The notes beneath the pieces were generated by a model. That model did no database searches and had not been told where the DNA came from. It saw only the letters and a list, made by a program, of their open reading frames with translations. From Acidimicrobiaceae bacterium (GTDB lineage: Bacteria; Actinomycetota; Acidimicrobiia; Acidimicrobiales; Palsa-688), in assembly GCA_030838025.1 (NCBI GenBank), contig JAUTXM010000100.1:1-14141 (forward strand): a stretch of 14,141 bases of DNA, in the 5' to 3' direction. Of the stretch, positions 1 through 8,886 are shown in pieces. Made by a program: the position numbers and the translations under genes. The stretch's first letter is position 1; each line of letters starts with the position of its first letter.

Positions 1-63
1 GACCAGAGCGCCCCGAGTGACCCGAGCGACGACTGGGAGCGCCAACCCGAGCCGGTCGGGTAA
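1..63 (+). CDS. C-terminal tail of a gene entering from the left edge (possible)
   Basis: Reading from base 1 in frame 1 gives an acidic, proline- and serine-rich tail of 20 residues, ending PEPVG before TAA at 61-63. Third codon positions are mostly G or C, and this frame avoids the rare arginine codons that fill frame 2. The stop lies 22 bp from the convergent stop of the minus-strand zinc-finger gene, which is a normal spacing for converging genes. Only the tail is present, so no function can be assigned. It could also be non-coding. Confidence 0.35.
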   Translation, partial: DQSAPSDPSDDWERQPEPVG

Positions 64-85
64 CGATCCAGCTCCCGGGCTCGAT

Positions 86-379
86 TCAGTCACCGGCTCG
101 ACGGTCGGATCGAACCCGCCGGTACACCGTGACCAGTTCGGCGAGGACCTCGGGCGGTACCGACGCCACTTCGAGGTGTCCCAGCGCCCGGATGGTCGCG
201 CCCATCTGTTCCAGATAACGCGTGCAGTGCACGCAGCCCGCCAGGTGGGCTTCGAAGCGAGCCCGTTGTCGATCCGGTAGGGCACCTTCGAGGTAGTCCG
301 TGACCAACTCCACGGTCCGCTGGCACGTGAGTTGGCGCCGCGTGCGGCCCAGGAGCGGTCGGAGAAGGACCCGGATCAC
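86..379 (-). CDS. Putative zinc-binding anti-sigma factor (ZAS / zf-HC2 domain), divergent copy
   Basis: This is a small cytosolic protein of 97 residues from a GTG at 379, or 100 from a TTG at 388. It carries the ZAS signature H-x3-C-x2-C (H45, C49, C52 in the 97-residue numbering), with an upstream cysteine (C19) as the likely fourth ligand, in the helix pattern YLEGALP...FEAHLAGC. Proteins of this family bind zinc and hold an ECF sigma factor inactive. I prefer GTG 379 for three reasons: it follows a GAAGA stretch by 10 nt, it overlaps the stop of a tiny upstream ORF as GTGA, and the protein then begins VIRVLLRPLL just before the zinc domain. No membrane segment is present, so it would be a soluble anti-sigma. 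It faces away from the ECF sigma gene and resembles the second ZAS protein at 1233-1484. Its sigma partner is inferred, and it could have an unrelated regulatory role. Confidence 0.72.
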   Translation of the reverse strand: MIRVLLRPLLGRTRRQLTCQRTVELVTDYLEGALPDRQRARFEAHLAGCVHCTRYLEQMGATIRALGHLEVASVPPEVLAELVTVYRRVRSDRRAGD

Positions 380-489
380 CCGAGACAAATCTTCGAGCGC
401 CGCGCTCGCCCGCCGTTTCGGAATAGGTCGACCCGGTCATCGGAGAGCGCGAGGGCACGGCGGTCAGGCGTGACCACAAAGTCCTCCAT
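376..489 (-). CDS. Possible 37-residue ORF coupled to the divergent ZAS gene
   Basis: An ATG at 489 opens a 37-codon frame beginning MEDFVVTPDRR and ending KICLG. Its TGA overlaps the GTG start of the downstream ZAS gene in a GTGA arrangement, which is typical of translational coupling. Third positions are mostly G or C. An in-frame GTG at 477 has GGAGGA four bases upstream, so the protein could be four residues shorter. No known domain is visible. It could be a leader peptide, a small coupled gene, the displaced N-terminus of the ZAS protein, or chance. Confidence 0.28.
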   Translation of the reverse strand: MEDFVVTPDRRALALSDDRVDLFRNGGRARRSKICLG

Positions 490-552
490 CGTCAGTTACG
501 GTCCGCCCAGGAGGTCGTTCGTTACACCCGCGCCCGATCGCACCCCCGAGGC

Positions 553-558
553 TAACGT
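553..558 (+). promoter_or_regulatory. Candidate -10 element (TAACGT) for the ECF sigma operon
   Basis: TAACGT fits the actinobacterial TANNNT -10 pattern. It lies six bases before base 565, where the full-length sigma frame would begin. The same geometry precedes icd in this window. No clear -35 box is visible. Confidence 0.35.
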
Positions 559-564
559 CACCCG

Positions 565-1233
565 ATCGGCCAGGACGCGCCCGCACCGCTCGACGAGGAC
601 GCGCAGCTGCTCGCGGCGCTTCGCGCGGGTGACGAGGACGCGTTTGCGACCCTGATCGATCGCTTCCACGCCGCCATGTTGCGCGTCGCCCGTTCGTATG
701 TGGCGACCCGTGAGGCCGCCGAGGACGTGGTCCAGGAAACGTGGCTGGGTGTCATCAACGGCCTTGACCGATTCGAGGAACGGTCCTCCCTCAAAACGTG
801 GATGTTCCGCATCTTGGTCAATCGGGCCAAGACACGCGGTGAGCGCGAAGCTCGGAGCCGCCCGTTTTCCTCCCTGGAGACCCTCGATCTCCTCGACCCC
901 CGCGTTGACGAACCGGCAGTCGACCCGAGCCGGTTCAATACCCACGGCCGGTGGGCCGGGTACTGGTCGTCGCCGCCGAGCGTGGCTGCGCTCCCTGAAG
1001 ACAGTGTCGTGATCGCCGAGGCCGGCGAGCGGCTGGTCGCAGCGATCGACGGGCTTTCCCCGAGCCAGCGGCTGGTGATCACCTTGCGCGACGTGCAGGG
1101 GTTGTCGGCCGCCGAGGTGTGCGACTTGTTGCAGGTCAGCGAGGGCAATCAACGGGTGCTGTTGCACCGTGCCCGTAGCAAGGTCCGCGCCACGCTCGAG
1201 TGTTACCTCGACGACCGGGCAGGTGGGGCGTGA
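565..1233 (+). CDS. ECF-family RNA polymerase sigma factor (start uncertain)
   Basis: Sigma-70 region 2 runs from DAQLLAALRAGDEDAF through the core-binding part YVATREAAEDVVQETW to the FLKTWMFRIL-type helix (here SSLKTWMFRILVNRAKT). Region 4 follows (LSPSQRLVITLRDVQG, then LSAAEVCDLLQVSEGNQRVL) with its helix-turn-helix. The linker contains the VDPSRF...GRWA and SSPPS elements seen in many ECF factors. The first ordinary start is ATG 676, giving 185 residues, but that removes the first helix of region 2. In-frame homology extends about 37 codons upstream, and the frame is closed by TAA at 553-555. No ATG, GTG or TTG lies between; only ATC 565, CTG 607, CTG 649 and ATC 652 are available. I place the start at ATC 565 (222 residues) because it follows a TANNNT box by six bases. 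A truncated protein from 676, or a sequence error near 540-570, remains possible. The stop overlaps the next gene. Confidence 0.8.
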   Translation: MGQDAPAPLDEDAQLLAALRAGDEDAFATLIDRFHAAMLRVARSYVATREAAEDVVQETWLGVINGLDRFEERSSLKTWMFRILVNRAKTRGEREARSRPFSSLETLDLLDPRVDEPAVDPSRFNTHGRWAGYWSSPPSVAALPEDSVVIAEAGERLVAAIDGLSPSQRLVITLRDVQGLSAAEVCDLLQVSEGNQRVLLHRARSKVRATLECYLDDRAGGA

Positions 1234-1484
1234 TGCGCCAGCCCGAGGTTCGCTGCGTCGAGTTCGTCGAGCAGGTCACCCAATGGCTGGAGGGCGGCCT
1301 GACCGACGAGGAGCGACTGCTCTTCGAGGAGCACCTTGCGTATTGCAGCCCCTGTAGCCGGTTCATGGTGCAGTTCCGTCAGTCGTTGGCGTTGAGCCGG
1401 ATGGCCGACGGTTACATGCGCCAGGGCCCACCCCCGATGGTTCGCGCCGCCCTGCAGGATGCGTTTCGGCAGAGCCGGCGCTAG
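1233..1484 (+). CDS. Putative zinc-binding anti-sigma factor (ZAS / zf-HC2 domain), sigma-linked copy
   Basis: This 83-residue soluble protein starts at an ATG that shares one base with the sigma TGA (TGATG), so the two are very likely co-translated. It carries H34-x3-C38-x2-C41 with C8 as the fourth likely zinc ligand, plus the WLEGGLTDEERLLFEEHL helix typical of the ZAS domain. About 40 residues follow the zinc site and there is no transmembrane helix. By family precedent it binds the adjacent ECF sigma factor and releases it on a signal, which in some ZAS proteins is redox or zinc loss. The signal here is unknown. The protein is similar in layout to the divergent ZAS protein at 86-379. Confidence 0.82.
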   Translation: MRQPEVRCVEFVEQVTQWLEGGLTDEERLLFEEHLAYCSPCSRFMVQFRQSLALSRMADGYMRQGPPPMVRAALQDAFRQSRR

Positions 1485-1570
1485 CACGCCTGGGAGGTGA
1501 GACCGAGCCGATCGACCAGCCGGGTTGCCGGGACCGTGATCGCCATGGGGCTGCTTCGCCGTCCTAGACG

Positions 1571-1590
1571 ACGCCACGCCACGCCACGCC
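1571..1590 (+). repeat. Four tandem copies of ACGCC
   Basis: A perfect 5-bp unit is repeated four times in the 184-bp gap between the ZAS gene and metF. I see no gene in this gap. It also holds an inverted repeat and the metF -10 candidate. Confidence 0.7.
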
Positions 1591-1612
1591 GCTCCCGCAC
1601 CCGGCCGGACCC

Positions 1613-1646
1613 GGGGGAACGCCTCTACACGGGCCCCGGATCCCCC
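1613..1646. other. Inverted repeat upstream of metF
   Basis: GGGGGA at 1613-1618 pairs with TCCCCC at 1641-1646 around a 22-nt loop, ending 9 bp before the metF -10 candidate. It could be an operator or a weak terminator for the sigma operon. There is no T-tract, and the arms are short for a GC-rich genome. Confidence 0.25.
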
Positions 1647-1655
1647 TGTTGCCAG

Positions 1656-1661
1656 TACCCT
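1656..1661 (+). promoter_or_regulatory. Candidate -10 element (TACCCT) giving leaderless metF mRNA
   Basis: TACCCT fits TANNNT and lies seven bases before the metF ATG, so transcription would begin at or within a base of the start codon. No Shine-Dalgarno sequence precedes that ATG, which agrees with a leaderless transcript. No -35 box is recognisable. Confidence 0.5.
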
Positions 1662-1668
1662 TTTCGAG

Positions 1669-2538
1669 ATGGCCAAGATCGCCGACCTCCTGGCTCAGGG
1701 CCGGACGTTCTCCTTCGAGTTCTTCCCGCCGAAGTCCGATGCCGAGCAGGCAACGCTGGTGAAGGCGTTGTACGAGCTACAGCCGCTGAAGCCGTCATTC
1801 GTGTCGGTTACCTATCGCGGCGGCCGCTCGTCGCGCGAGCGCACCCATGACCTGGTGGCGGGCATGCTGAAGACGACCTCGCTCACGCCGATGGCCCACC
1901 TCATTTGCGTGGCCCACACCCGCCTGGAGTTGGCCGAGATCATGGTCAACTTCCGCAAGGCGGGGATCGAGAACCTCATGGCCCTCGGCGGTGACCCGCC
2001 CACCGACGCCGGCGCCACCGAGGGCGAGTTGCGCCATGCCATCGAGCTGGTCGAGCTGGCCCAGGCCATTGGCGGATTCTCCATCGGCGTGGCCGCCCAC
2101 CCCATCGGCCATCCCCGTTCGCCGGACCTCGACACCGACCGGGACCACCTGTGCGCCAAGCTCACGCTGGCCGATTTCGCCGTGACCCAGTTCTTCTTCG
2201 AGTTCGAGCACTACCTGGCGCTGGTCGAGCAAGTGTCGTCCCGCGGGATCGACAAGCCCATCCTCCCGGGCATCATGCCCGTGACGACCGTCGCCTCCAT
2301 TCCCCGTATGGCGCAGATGGGTGCCGCGGTCCCGCCCGATCTTGTCGACCGCCTCGAGAGTGCCGCCAGGCGGGCCGGCGAAGGCGGCCGTGACGAGGCG
2401 GTGCGCCAAGCCGGGATCGAGGCGGCGACCGAGCTGTGCGAAAAGCTGCTGGCTGAGGGCGCGCCGGGCCTGCACTTCTACACCCTCAACCGCTCCCAGG
2501 CGACGCGACAGATTTACGCCAGCCTCGGCTTGCCGTAA
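1669..2538 (+). CDS. metF: Methylenetetrahydrofolate reductase
   Basis: This flavoenzyme reduces 5,10-methylene-THF to 5-methyl-THF, the methyl donor for methionine synthesis. At 289 residues it has the usual length of bacterial MetF and covers one TIM-barrel domain. The N-terminal strand FSFEFFPPK includes the catalytic glutamate (E17, equivalent to E. coli E28). VSVTYRGG follows at about residue 46. The ALGGDPP loop carries D109, equivalent to E. coli D120 near the flavin. TQFFFEFEHY and PILPGIMPV are the expected later strands, and GLHFYTLNRS is the conserved C-terminal segment. The ATG start is supported by the N-terminal motif position and by a TANNNT box seven bases upstream. Neighbours are unrelated to one-carbon metabolism, so it is probably its own transcription unit, and it converges with the histidine kinase. 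Confidence 0.95.
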   Translation: MAKIADLLAQGRTFSFEFFPPKSDAEQATLVKALYELQPLKPSFVSVTYRGGRSSRERTHDLVAGMLKTTSLTPMAHLICVAHTRLELAEIMVNFRKAGIENLMALGGDPPTDAGATEGELRHAIELVELAQAIGGFSIGVAAHPIGHPRSPDLDTDRDHLCAKLTLADFAVTQFFFEFEHYLALVEQVSSRGIDKPILPGIMPVTTVASIPRMAQMGAAVPPDLVDRLESAARRAGEGGRDEAVRQAGIEAATELCEKLLAEGAPGLHFYTLNRSQATRQIYASLGLP

Positions 2539-2551
2539 CCGGCGTGAGGCT

Positions 2552-2576
2552 CCGGCGGGGCCTTGAATCCCACCGG
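2552..2576. terminator. Candidate terminator hairpin between metF and the kinase operon
   Basis: CCGGCGGG at 2552-2559 pairs with CCCACCGG at 2569-2576 with one C-A mismatch and a 9-nt loop. An alternative longer fold pairs GGCTCCG at 2548-2554 with CGGAGCC at 2583-2589. It lies in the 77-bp gap between converging genes, but no T-run follows. Confidence 0.4.
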
Positions 2577-2615
2577 AATCGGCGGAGCCGGCGGTGGGTC
2601 ACGGTGGCGACGTGG

Positions 2616-5393
2616 TCAGGTGGCCGGGAGGAAGATGGTGAACTCGGCTCCCTGTCCGGCGGTGGAGTTGACTTCCACCCGCCCTCCTTGGGCTTCGGAG
2701 AACTCCTTGACGATGGCGAGGCCGATCCCGGTCCCGGACTGGCGGTTGTTCTGGCCGCCCACTCGATAGAAACGCTCGAATATCTGCTGGAACTCGTCGG
2801 GGGGGATCCCGACGCCCTGGTCGGCCACCGTGAGCGCGATCTCGCTTCCAGCCCGCGTGGCGCGGACCGTGACGGTCGAGCCTGCGGGTGAGAACTTGGC
2901 CGCGTTCCCGAGCAGGTTGTCGATGATGCGCGCCAGCGCGGTGGGATCGGCGATCACACCGAGGTCGTCTGGGGTTCGTACCTCGACGCGGTGACCCTCC
3001 AGGACGGGGCGGCACCGCCGGACGGCGTCGGCGACGACGCCCGCCATGTCCAGAGGCTCGACGGTGAACCTGATCTGTCCCGCTTCGAGGCGCGTGAAAT
3101 CCAGCAGGTCGCTGATCAGGTCGTCGAGTCGCGAACCTGCGAACCCGATGCGCTGCATGAACTCCTGCTTCTGCTCGTCGCTATAGCCATCCCAGTCCCG
3201 GTTGAGCAGGTCGGCGAACCCCTTGATGGCGGTCAGCGGGGTGCGCAGCTCGTGCGACACGGTGGAGAGGAAGTCACTGCGTAACCGGTCCACTTGGCGG
3301 AGGCGTTGCGTGGCTTCGCGCTCACGGCGCAGGGCGTGGTTCTGGGCGTCCTCGGCCTGCTTGCGCTCGGTCACGTCGCGGATGGCGGCTGACACGGTCA
3401 GTCCCTGGGGGGTGAGCAGTGGGCTGAGCGAGATCTCGACGGGGAATTCCGAACCGTCCTTGCGTAACCCGTACAGGTCCAGGCCCGCCCCCATGCCTCG
3501 AACCCGCGGGGATGCCATGTACCGAAGGCGATGCTTCGGATGGCCGGTACGGAATCGGTCCGGGACCAGGATTTCGACGGCGCGCCCCAATAGCTCGTCG
3601 CGTCCATACCCGAAGAGCTTCTCGGTCTGCGCATTGACCAACTGGATCCGGCCCCGATCATCGACGATGACCATGGCGTCGGGGGCGGCCTCCACCAGTC
3701 CCCGGAACCGGTCCTCGGCTTGTTTCCGATCGGTCACGTCACGGATGGCGGCGGAAACGAGGACACCTTCCTCGGTCTCGATGGACGACAGGGAGATCTC
3801 CACGGGGAACTGCGTGGAGTTCTTGCGTCGCGCCACCAGGTCGAGGCCGGCGCCCATCGGCCGGGTACGGGGTTCCGCGAAGTACTGGCGGCGGTGGCCT
3901 GGATGGGCCCGCCGGTGCTGGTCGGGGACGAGGATCTCCACCGGCTGGCCCAACAGCTCGGCACGGGTGTAGCCGAAGAGCTGTTCTGTCTGGGCATTGA
4001 CCAGCTGGATGCATCCATTGGCGTCGACTCCGACGATGGCGTCGGGCGCCGATTCGAGCAAGCCGCGGAACATTGCTTCGGCCCGTTTGCGCTCCGTCAC
4101 GTCGCGGATCGCGGCAGAAACCGTGACCTCCCGGCCGGTCTGGAGGGGGCTGAGTGAGATCTCGACGGGAAACTCGGTGCCGTTCTTGCGTAACCCGTAG
4201 AGCTCCAGGCCGGCCCCCATGCCACGCACGCGTGGCGCCGCGACATAGCCCAGCCGGAAATCGGGATGTCGCGACCGAAACCGTTCGGGGACGAGTATCT
4301 CGACCGGCTGGCCCAACAGCTCGGCGCGGGTATAGCCGAAGAGCTTCTCGGTCTGGGTGTTGACCAAATCGATGAATCCGAGCTCGTTGACGATGACCAT
4401 GGCATCGGGCGCGGTCTCGACCAGCGCCCGGAACCTGGCCTCGGAGCGCCGCCGTTCGGTCACGTCGCGGGCGATCACCGACGCCCCGGTGATCTCGCCG
4501 TCGCTGTTGGTGACCGGCGATGTCGACAGCGACACGTCGATGAGGCGCCCGTCCTTGCTTTGCCGGAGCGTCTCGAAGTGGACCACCCGTTCCCCCCGGC
4601 TGATGCGCCGGAAGATGTCAGCCTGCTCGTCGATCTGGCCGGGGGGCACCATCAGGGAGATCGGTTGGCCGATCGCCTCGTCGGCCCGGTACCCGTAGAG
4701 GTCCCGGGCACCCCGGTTCCAGCTCGTGATTACGCCATCGAGGGTCGCGCCGATGATCGCGTCGTCGGAGTTCTCGACGATCGACGCCAGTCGTTCCAGG
4801 ATCTCGACATTGCGCGCTTGCAGCCGATCGACCGCGCCTCGGCGTCGCGTGGCGCGATCCGGATCGCCGCCCGGCGCAATGGCCGCGCGAACGGCGGCGA
4901 CCAGCCGTGAGCCGTCGAACGGTTTGGTCAGGTAGTCCGACACGCCGCCTTCCCAGGCGCTTTGCTGGTCGTGCACGTCCGTGCGGGCGCTCAGCAGGAC
5001 CACCGGGATGGTGTCGGTGATGGGATCGTCGCGCAAGGCCTGGAGGACCACCATCCCGTCCATGTCCGGCAGCATGAAGTCCAGCACGATTGCGACCGGG
5101 AGGTGGGTTCGCGCCAGGGAGAGGCCTTGGGCGCCGTCGCTGGCGCAGAGCACGGCAAATCCGTCGCGCTCGAGGAACAGGCGGCACAGCAGCGAGACTG
5201 CCGCGTCGTCGTCCACGACCAGGACCGGCCCTCCACCCAAAGCGGCAACAGGCCCACCAGTCACCGCCTCGGCAGCCGCAGGACCGGGAGTCTCAGAGGC
5301 CGTAGCCGGCCCGGTGGCAGGGACAAGGTCCACCCCGGTGACAGTACCGTCGCACCCCGCAACGGCGGTCCCGACGTCAGGCGGCAACGACAC
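2616..5393 (-). CDS. Multi-PAS histidine kinase with N-terminal receiver domain
   Basis: From GTG 5393 the protein has 925 residues and no membrane segment, so it is a cytosolic sensor kinase. After a Pro/Ala-rich leader comes a receiver domain at about 55-170, with acidic pocket D61-D63, phosphoacceptor D105 and K157. PAS1 lies at about 200-315. Three closely similar PAS modules start at F321, F442 and F563. A short helical linker leads to HisKA with SHELRTPLTAIKGF, where H714 is the phosphorylated histidine. The HATPase_c domain has the N-box around N830, then DQGVGIP, FERFYR and GTGIGLAIV, so all catalytic boxes are intact. Its start overlaps the upstream cyclase gene by 17 nt, so the two are probably co-translated; GTG 5483 (955 residues) and GTG 5333 are alternatives. 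The PAS ligand is unknown. A receiver in front of the kinase suggests that another kinase can feed in. Output may be the receiver of the neighbouring cyclase, which is inference. Confidence 0.9.
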   Translation of the reverse strand: MSLPPDVGTAVAGCDGTVTGVDLVPATGPATASETPGPAAAEAVTGGPVAALGGGPVLVVDDDAAVSLLCRLFLERDGFAVLCASDGAQGLSLARTHLPVAIVLDFMLPDMDGMVVLQALRDDPITDTIPVVLLSARTDVHDQQSAWEGGVSDYLTKPFDGSRLVAAVRAAIAPGGDPDRATRRRGAVDRLQARNVEILERLASIVENSDDAIIGATLDGVITSWNRGARDLYGYRADEAIGQPISLMVPPGQIDEQADIFRRISRGERVVHFETLRQSKDGRLIDVSLSTSPVTNSDGEITGASVIARDVTERRRSEARFRALVETAPDAMVIVNELGFIDLVNTQTEKLFGYTRAELLGQPVEILVPERFRSRHPDFRLGYVAAPRVRGMGAGLELYGLRKNGTEFPVEISLSPLQTGREVTVSAAIRDVTERKRAEAMFRGLLESAPDAIVGVDANGCIQLVNAQTEQLFGYTRAELLGQPVEILVPDQHRRAHPGHRRQYFAEPRTRPMGAGLDLVARRKNSTQFPVEISLSSIETEEGVLVSAAIRDVTDRKQAEDRFRGLVEAAPDAMVIVDDRGRIQLVNAQTEKLFGYGRDELLGRAVEILVPDRFRTGHPKHRLRYMASPRVRGMGAGLDLYGLRKDGSEFPVEISLSPLLTPQGLTVSAAIRDVTERKQAEDAQNHALRREREATQRLRQVDRLRSDFLSTVSHELRTPLTAIKGFADLLNRDWDGYSDEQKQEFMQRIGFAGSRLDDLISDLLDFTRLEAGQIRFTVEPLDMAGVVADAVRRCRPVLEGHRVEVRTPDDLGVIADPTALARIIDNLLGNAAKFSPAGSTVTVRATRAGSEIALTVADQGVGIPPDEFQQIFERFYRVGGQNNRQSGTGIGLAIVKEFSEAQGGRVEVNSTAGQGAEFTIFLPAT
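3368..4456 (-). repeat. Three tandem 363-nt PAS-encoding units inside the kinase gene
   Basis: The marker CGGTCACGTC (plus-strand sense, one base changed in one copy) occurs at 3368, 3731, 4094 and 4457, exactly 363 nt apart each time. CGGAA marks at 3703, 4066 and 4429 give the same period. Each unit encodes 121 residues: APDA near its start, then LVN-QTE-LFGY, ELLG, MGAGL, FPVEISLS and SAAIRDVT. The units have no relative indels. This is an in-gene domain duplication. Confidence 0.93.
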
Positions 5394-6339
5394 GCCCGCG
5401 TCCGCCAGCCTTGGCTTTATAGAGCGCGCGGTCGGCGCGGGCAATGAGTTCGGCCGGATCAGGGCTTTGGTCCGAGGCGACACCGACGCTGATGGTCACC
5501 GTCAGGCGGGCCGCGGAGGACGGCTGCGACACTCCGACGTCGACCAGTGTCGCTTCATCGGCGACCGCGGCCCGGAGGCGTTCCGCAAGGGCACAGGCGC
5601 CCCGATGATCGGTACGTGGCAGGAGGATGAGAAACTCGTCGCCGCCCCAACGCCCGAGGGTGTCGCCGGTACGCAGGCACCCTTGGAGACGCTTGGTGAC
5701 GGCCGTGAGCACCTGGTCGCCGGCTTGGTGCCCGTGGCGGTCGTTCACCTCTTTGAAGTGGTCGACGTCGATCATGAGGACACTCACGACATCACCGTGG
5801 CGGTGCGCGGCCCGGCACACGGCGAGGATGCTCTCGTCGAGATGCCGACGGTTGAACGCACCCGTGAGCGTGTCGGTCATGGTCAGGCGGGCCAGTTCCC
5901 GGTTTTGCTCCCGGAGCTGGTCCTGGAGTCGTTTGACCTTCAACGCCGCCTCTACCCGGGCGATGAGCTCGGAGGTCTCGAACGGCTTGCGGAGGTAGTC
6001 GCTGGCACCGAGACCGAGGCCGGTGGCGACGTCGGACGCGAGCGCTCGGGCGGTCACCAGGACGACAGGAACGTGGTGATCGACCAGGTTGTCCTTGATG
6101 GCCCGGAGGAGGTCTAAACCGTCCATCCCCGGCAGCCCGATATCCACCAGCGCCAGGTCGAGCGCATTGCCGTCACACGTGGTCAATGCCGAGGCGGCGT
6201 CGGCGGCTTGCAGCACCCGGCAGCCGTGGCGTTCGAGGACATGGCTGATCAGGAACCGGATGTCTGCGTCGTCGTCCACGACCAGGACGAGCGGTTGATC
6301 GAGGCTCCCGTCAAGTGTGGGTGGTATCGCGGTCAACAC
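5377..6339 (-). CDS. Response regulator with GGDEF domain (diguanylate cyclase)
   Basis: This 320-residue protein joins a receiver domain (17-135: D22-D24 pocket, phosphoacceptor D66, K118) through a coiled-coil-like helix (KRLQDQLREQNRELARL) to a GGDEF domain (about 150-320). The active-site loop is GGDEF at 232-236. Substrate and metal residues lie in the preceding IDVDHFKEVND. The RTGD motif at 223-226, five residues before GGDEF, is the RxxD inhibitory I-site, so product feedback is expected. By family knowledge, phosphorylation promotes dimers that make c-di-GMP from two GTP. GTG 6339 is supported by AGGAG at 6353-6349, nine bases upstream. It is the first gene of an operon with the overlapping histidine kinase. 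A paired kinase and PleD- or WspR-like output is the simplest reading. Confidence 0.93.
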   Translation of the reverse strand: MLTAIPPTLDGSLDQPLVLVVDDDADIRFLISHVLERHGCRVLQAADAASALTTCDGNALDLALVDIGLPGMDGLDLLRAIKDNLVDHHVPVVLVTARALASDVATGLGLGASDYLRKPFETSELIARVEAALKVKRLQDQLREQNRELARLTMTDTLTGAFNRRHLDESILAVCRAAHRHGDVVSVLMIDVDHFKEVNDRHGHQAGDQVLTAVTKRLQGCLRTGDTLGRWGGDEFLILLPRTDHRGACALAERLRAAVADEATLVDVGVSQPSSAARLTVTISVGVASDQSPDPAELIARADRALYKAKAGGRGRVVAA

Positions 6340-6599
6340 GATGCCGGTCTCCTGTCCGCTACGAACCTGGCGCTGGACACGTCGACCGCCTTTCCCGGAG
6401 TATGCAAAGCCACGTCAAGAAATAGGCTCACCCAACTTGTCATCGTCCTGCGGCGGCGGTTGCTGAACCAAAACAACGGCGCTGACGCCCAATTCGACCC
6501 TATGGGCCGACATTTCGTGCGGTCGCGGCCCGCAGCGCCGGCCGCGGTCGGCGCGCCCGCGAGGACGGCAGCGCCAGGTGACGGCAGTAGTCTCGGCCC
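6340..6599. other. Divergent intergenic region between the cyclase and icd
   Basis: The 260 bp between two divergent operons carry no convincing gene. On the minus side there is the AGGAG ribosome site of the cyclase at 6349-6353. A TTGACG hexamer reads on the minus strand at 6418-6413, but no well-spaced -10 follows it. On the plus side there is a TANNNT box for icd at 6588-6593. The part around 6420-6510 is less GC-rich than its surroundings, as expected for a promoter region. Confidence 0.6.
6588..6593 (+). promoter_or_regulatory. Candidate -10 element (TAGTCT) giving leaderless icd mRNA
   Basis: TAGTCT fits TANNNT and ends six bases before the icd ATG. That places the transcription start on the A of the start codon. 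No Shine-Dalgarno sequence is present. No -35 consensus is seen. Confidence 0.5.
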
Positions 6600-8787
<2,188 letters not shown>

Positions 8788-8788
<1 letters not shown>

Positions 8789-8811
8789 CCCCGGCGCAAT
8801 CGTCGGGCTTT
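8788..8811 (+). terminator. Intrinsic-type terminator after mdh
   Basis: GCCC-C-GGCG at 8788-8796 pairs with CGTCGGGC at 8801-8808. The stem is eight pairs with one bulged C and one G-U pair, around the four-base loop CAAT. TTT follows at 8809-8811. It starts on the last base of the mdh stop and would end the icd-mdh transcript. A further short hairpin (GGCCC/GGGCC, within about 8858-8875) lies downstream. Confidence 0.55.
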
Positions 8812-8886
8812 CATAGCAGTTCATGCACCATGGCGGCCATGTGTTGCTCGGAAAGGATGGGCCCGTCGGGCCGCCGACCGGTTCGG

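Noticed and set aside
509..523. AGGAGGT followed by a possible start in another frame upstream of the sigma gene
   Set aside because: The codon at good spacing is GTT, and that frame ends at 655 without joining the sigma frame. It would need a frameshift, so it is kept only as a possible sign of a sequence error.
1571..1590. ACGCC repeats as a CRISPR or phage attachment site
   Set aside because: The units are only 5 bp, with no spacers and no mobile gene nearby. It is a short GC microsatellite.
4981..6117. 378-codon plus-strand ORF opposite the kinase and cyclase
   Set aside because: It is an antisense shadow of the receiver and GGDEF domains, with no recognisable domain of its own.
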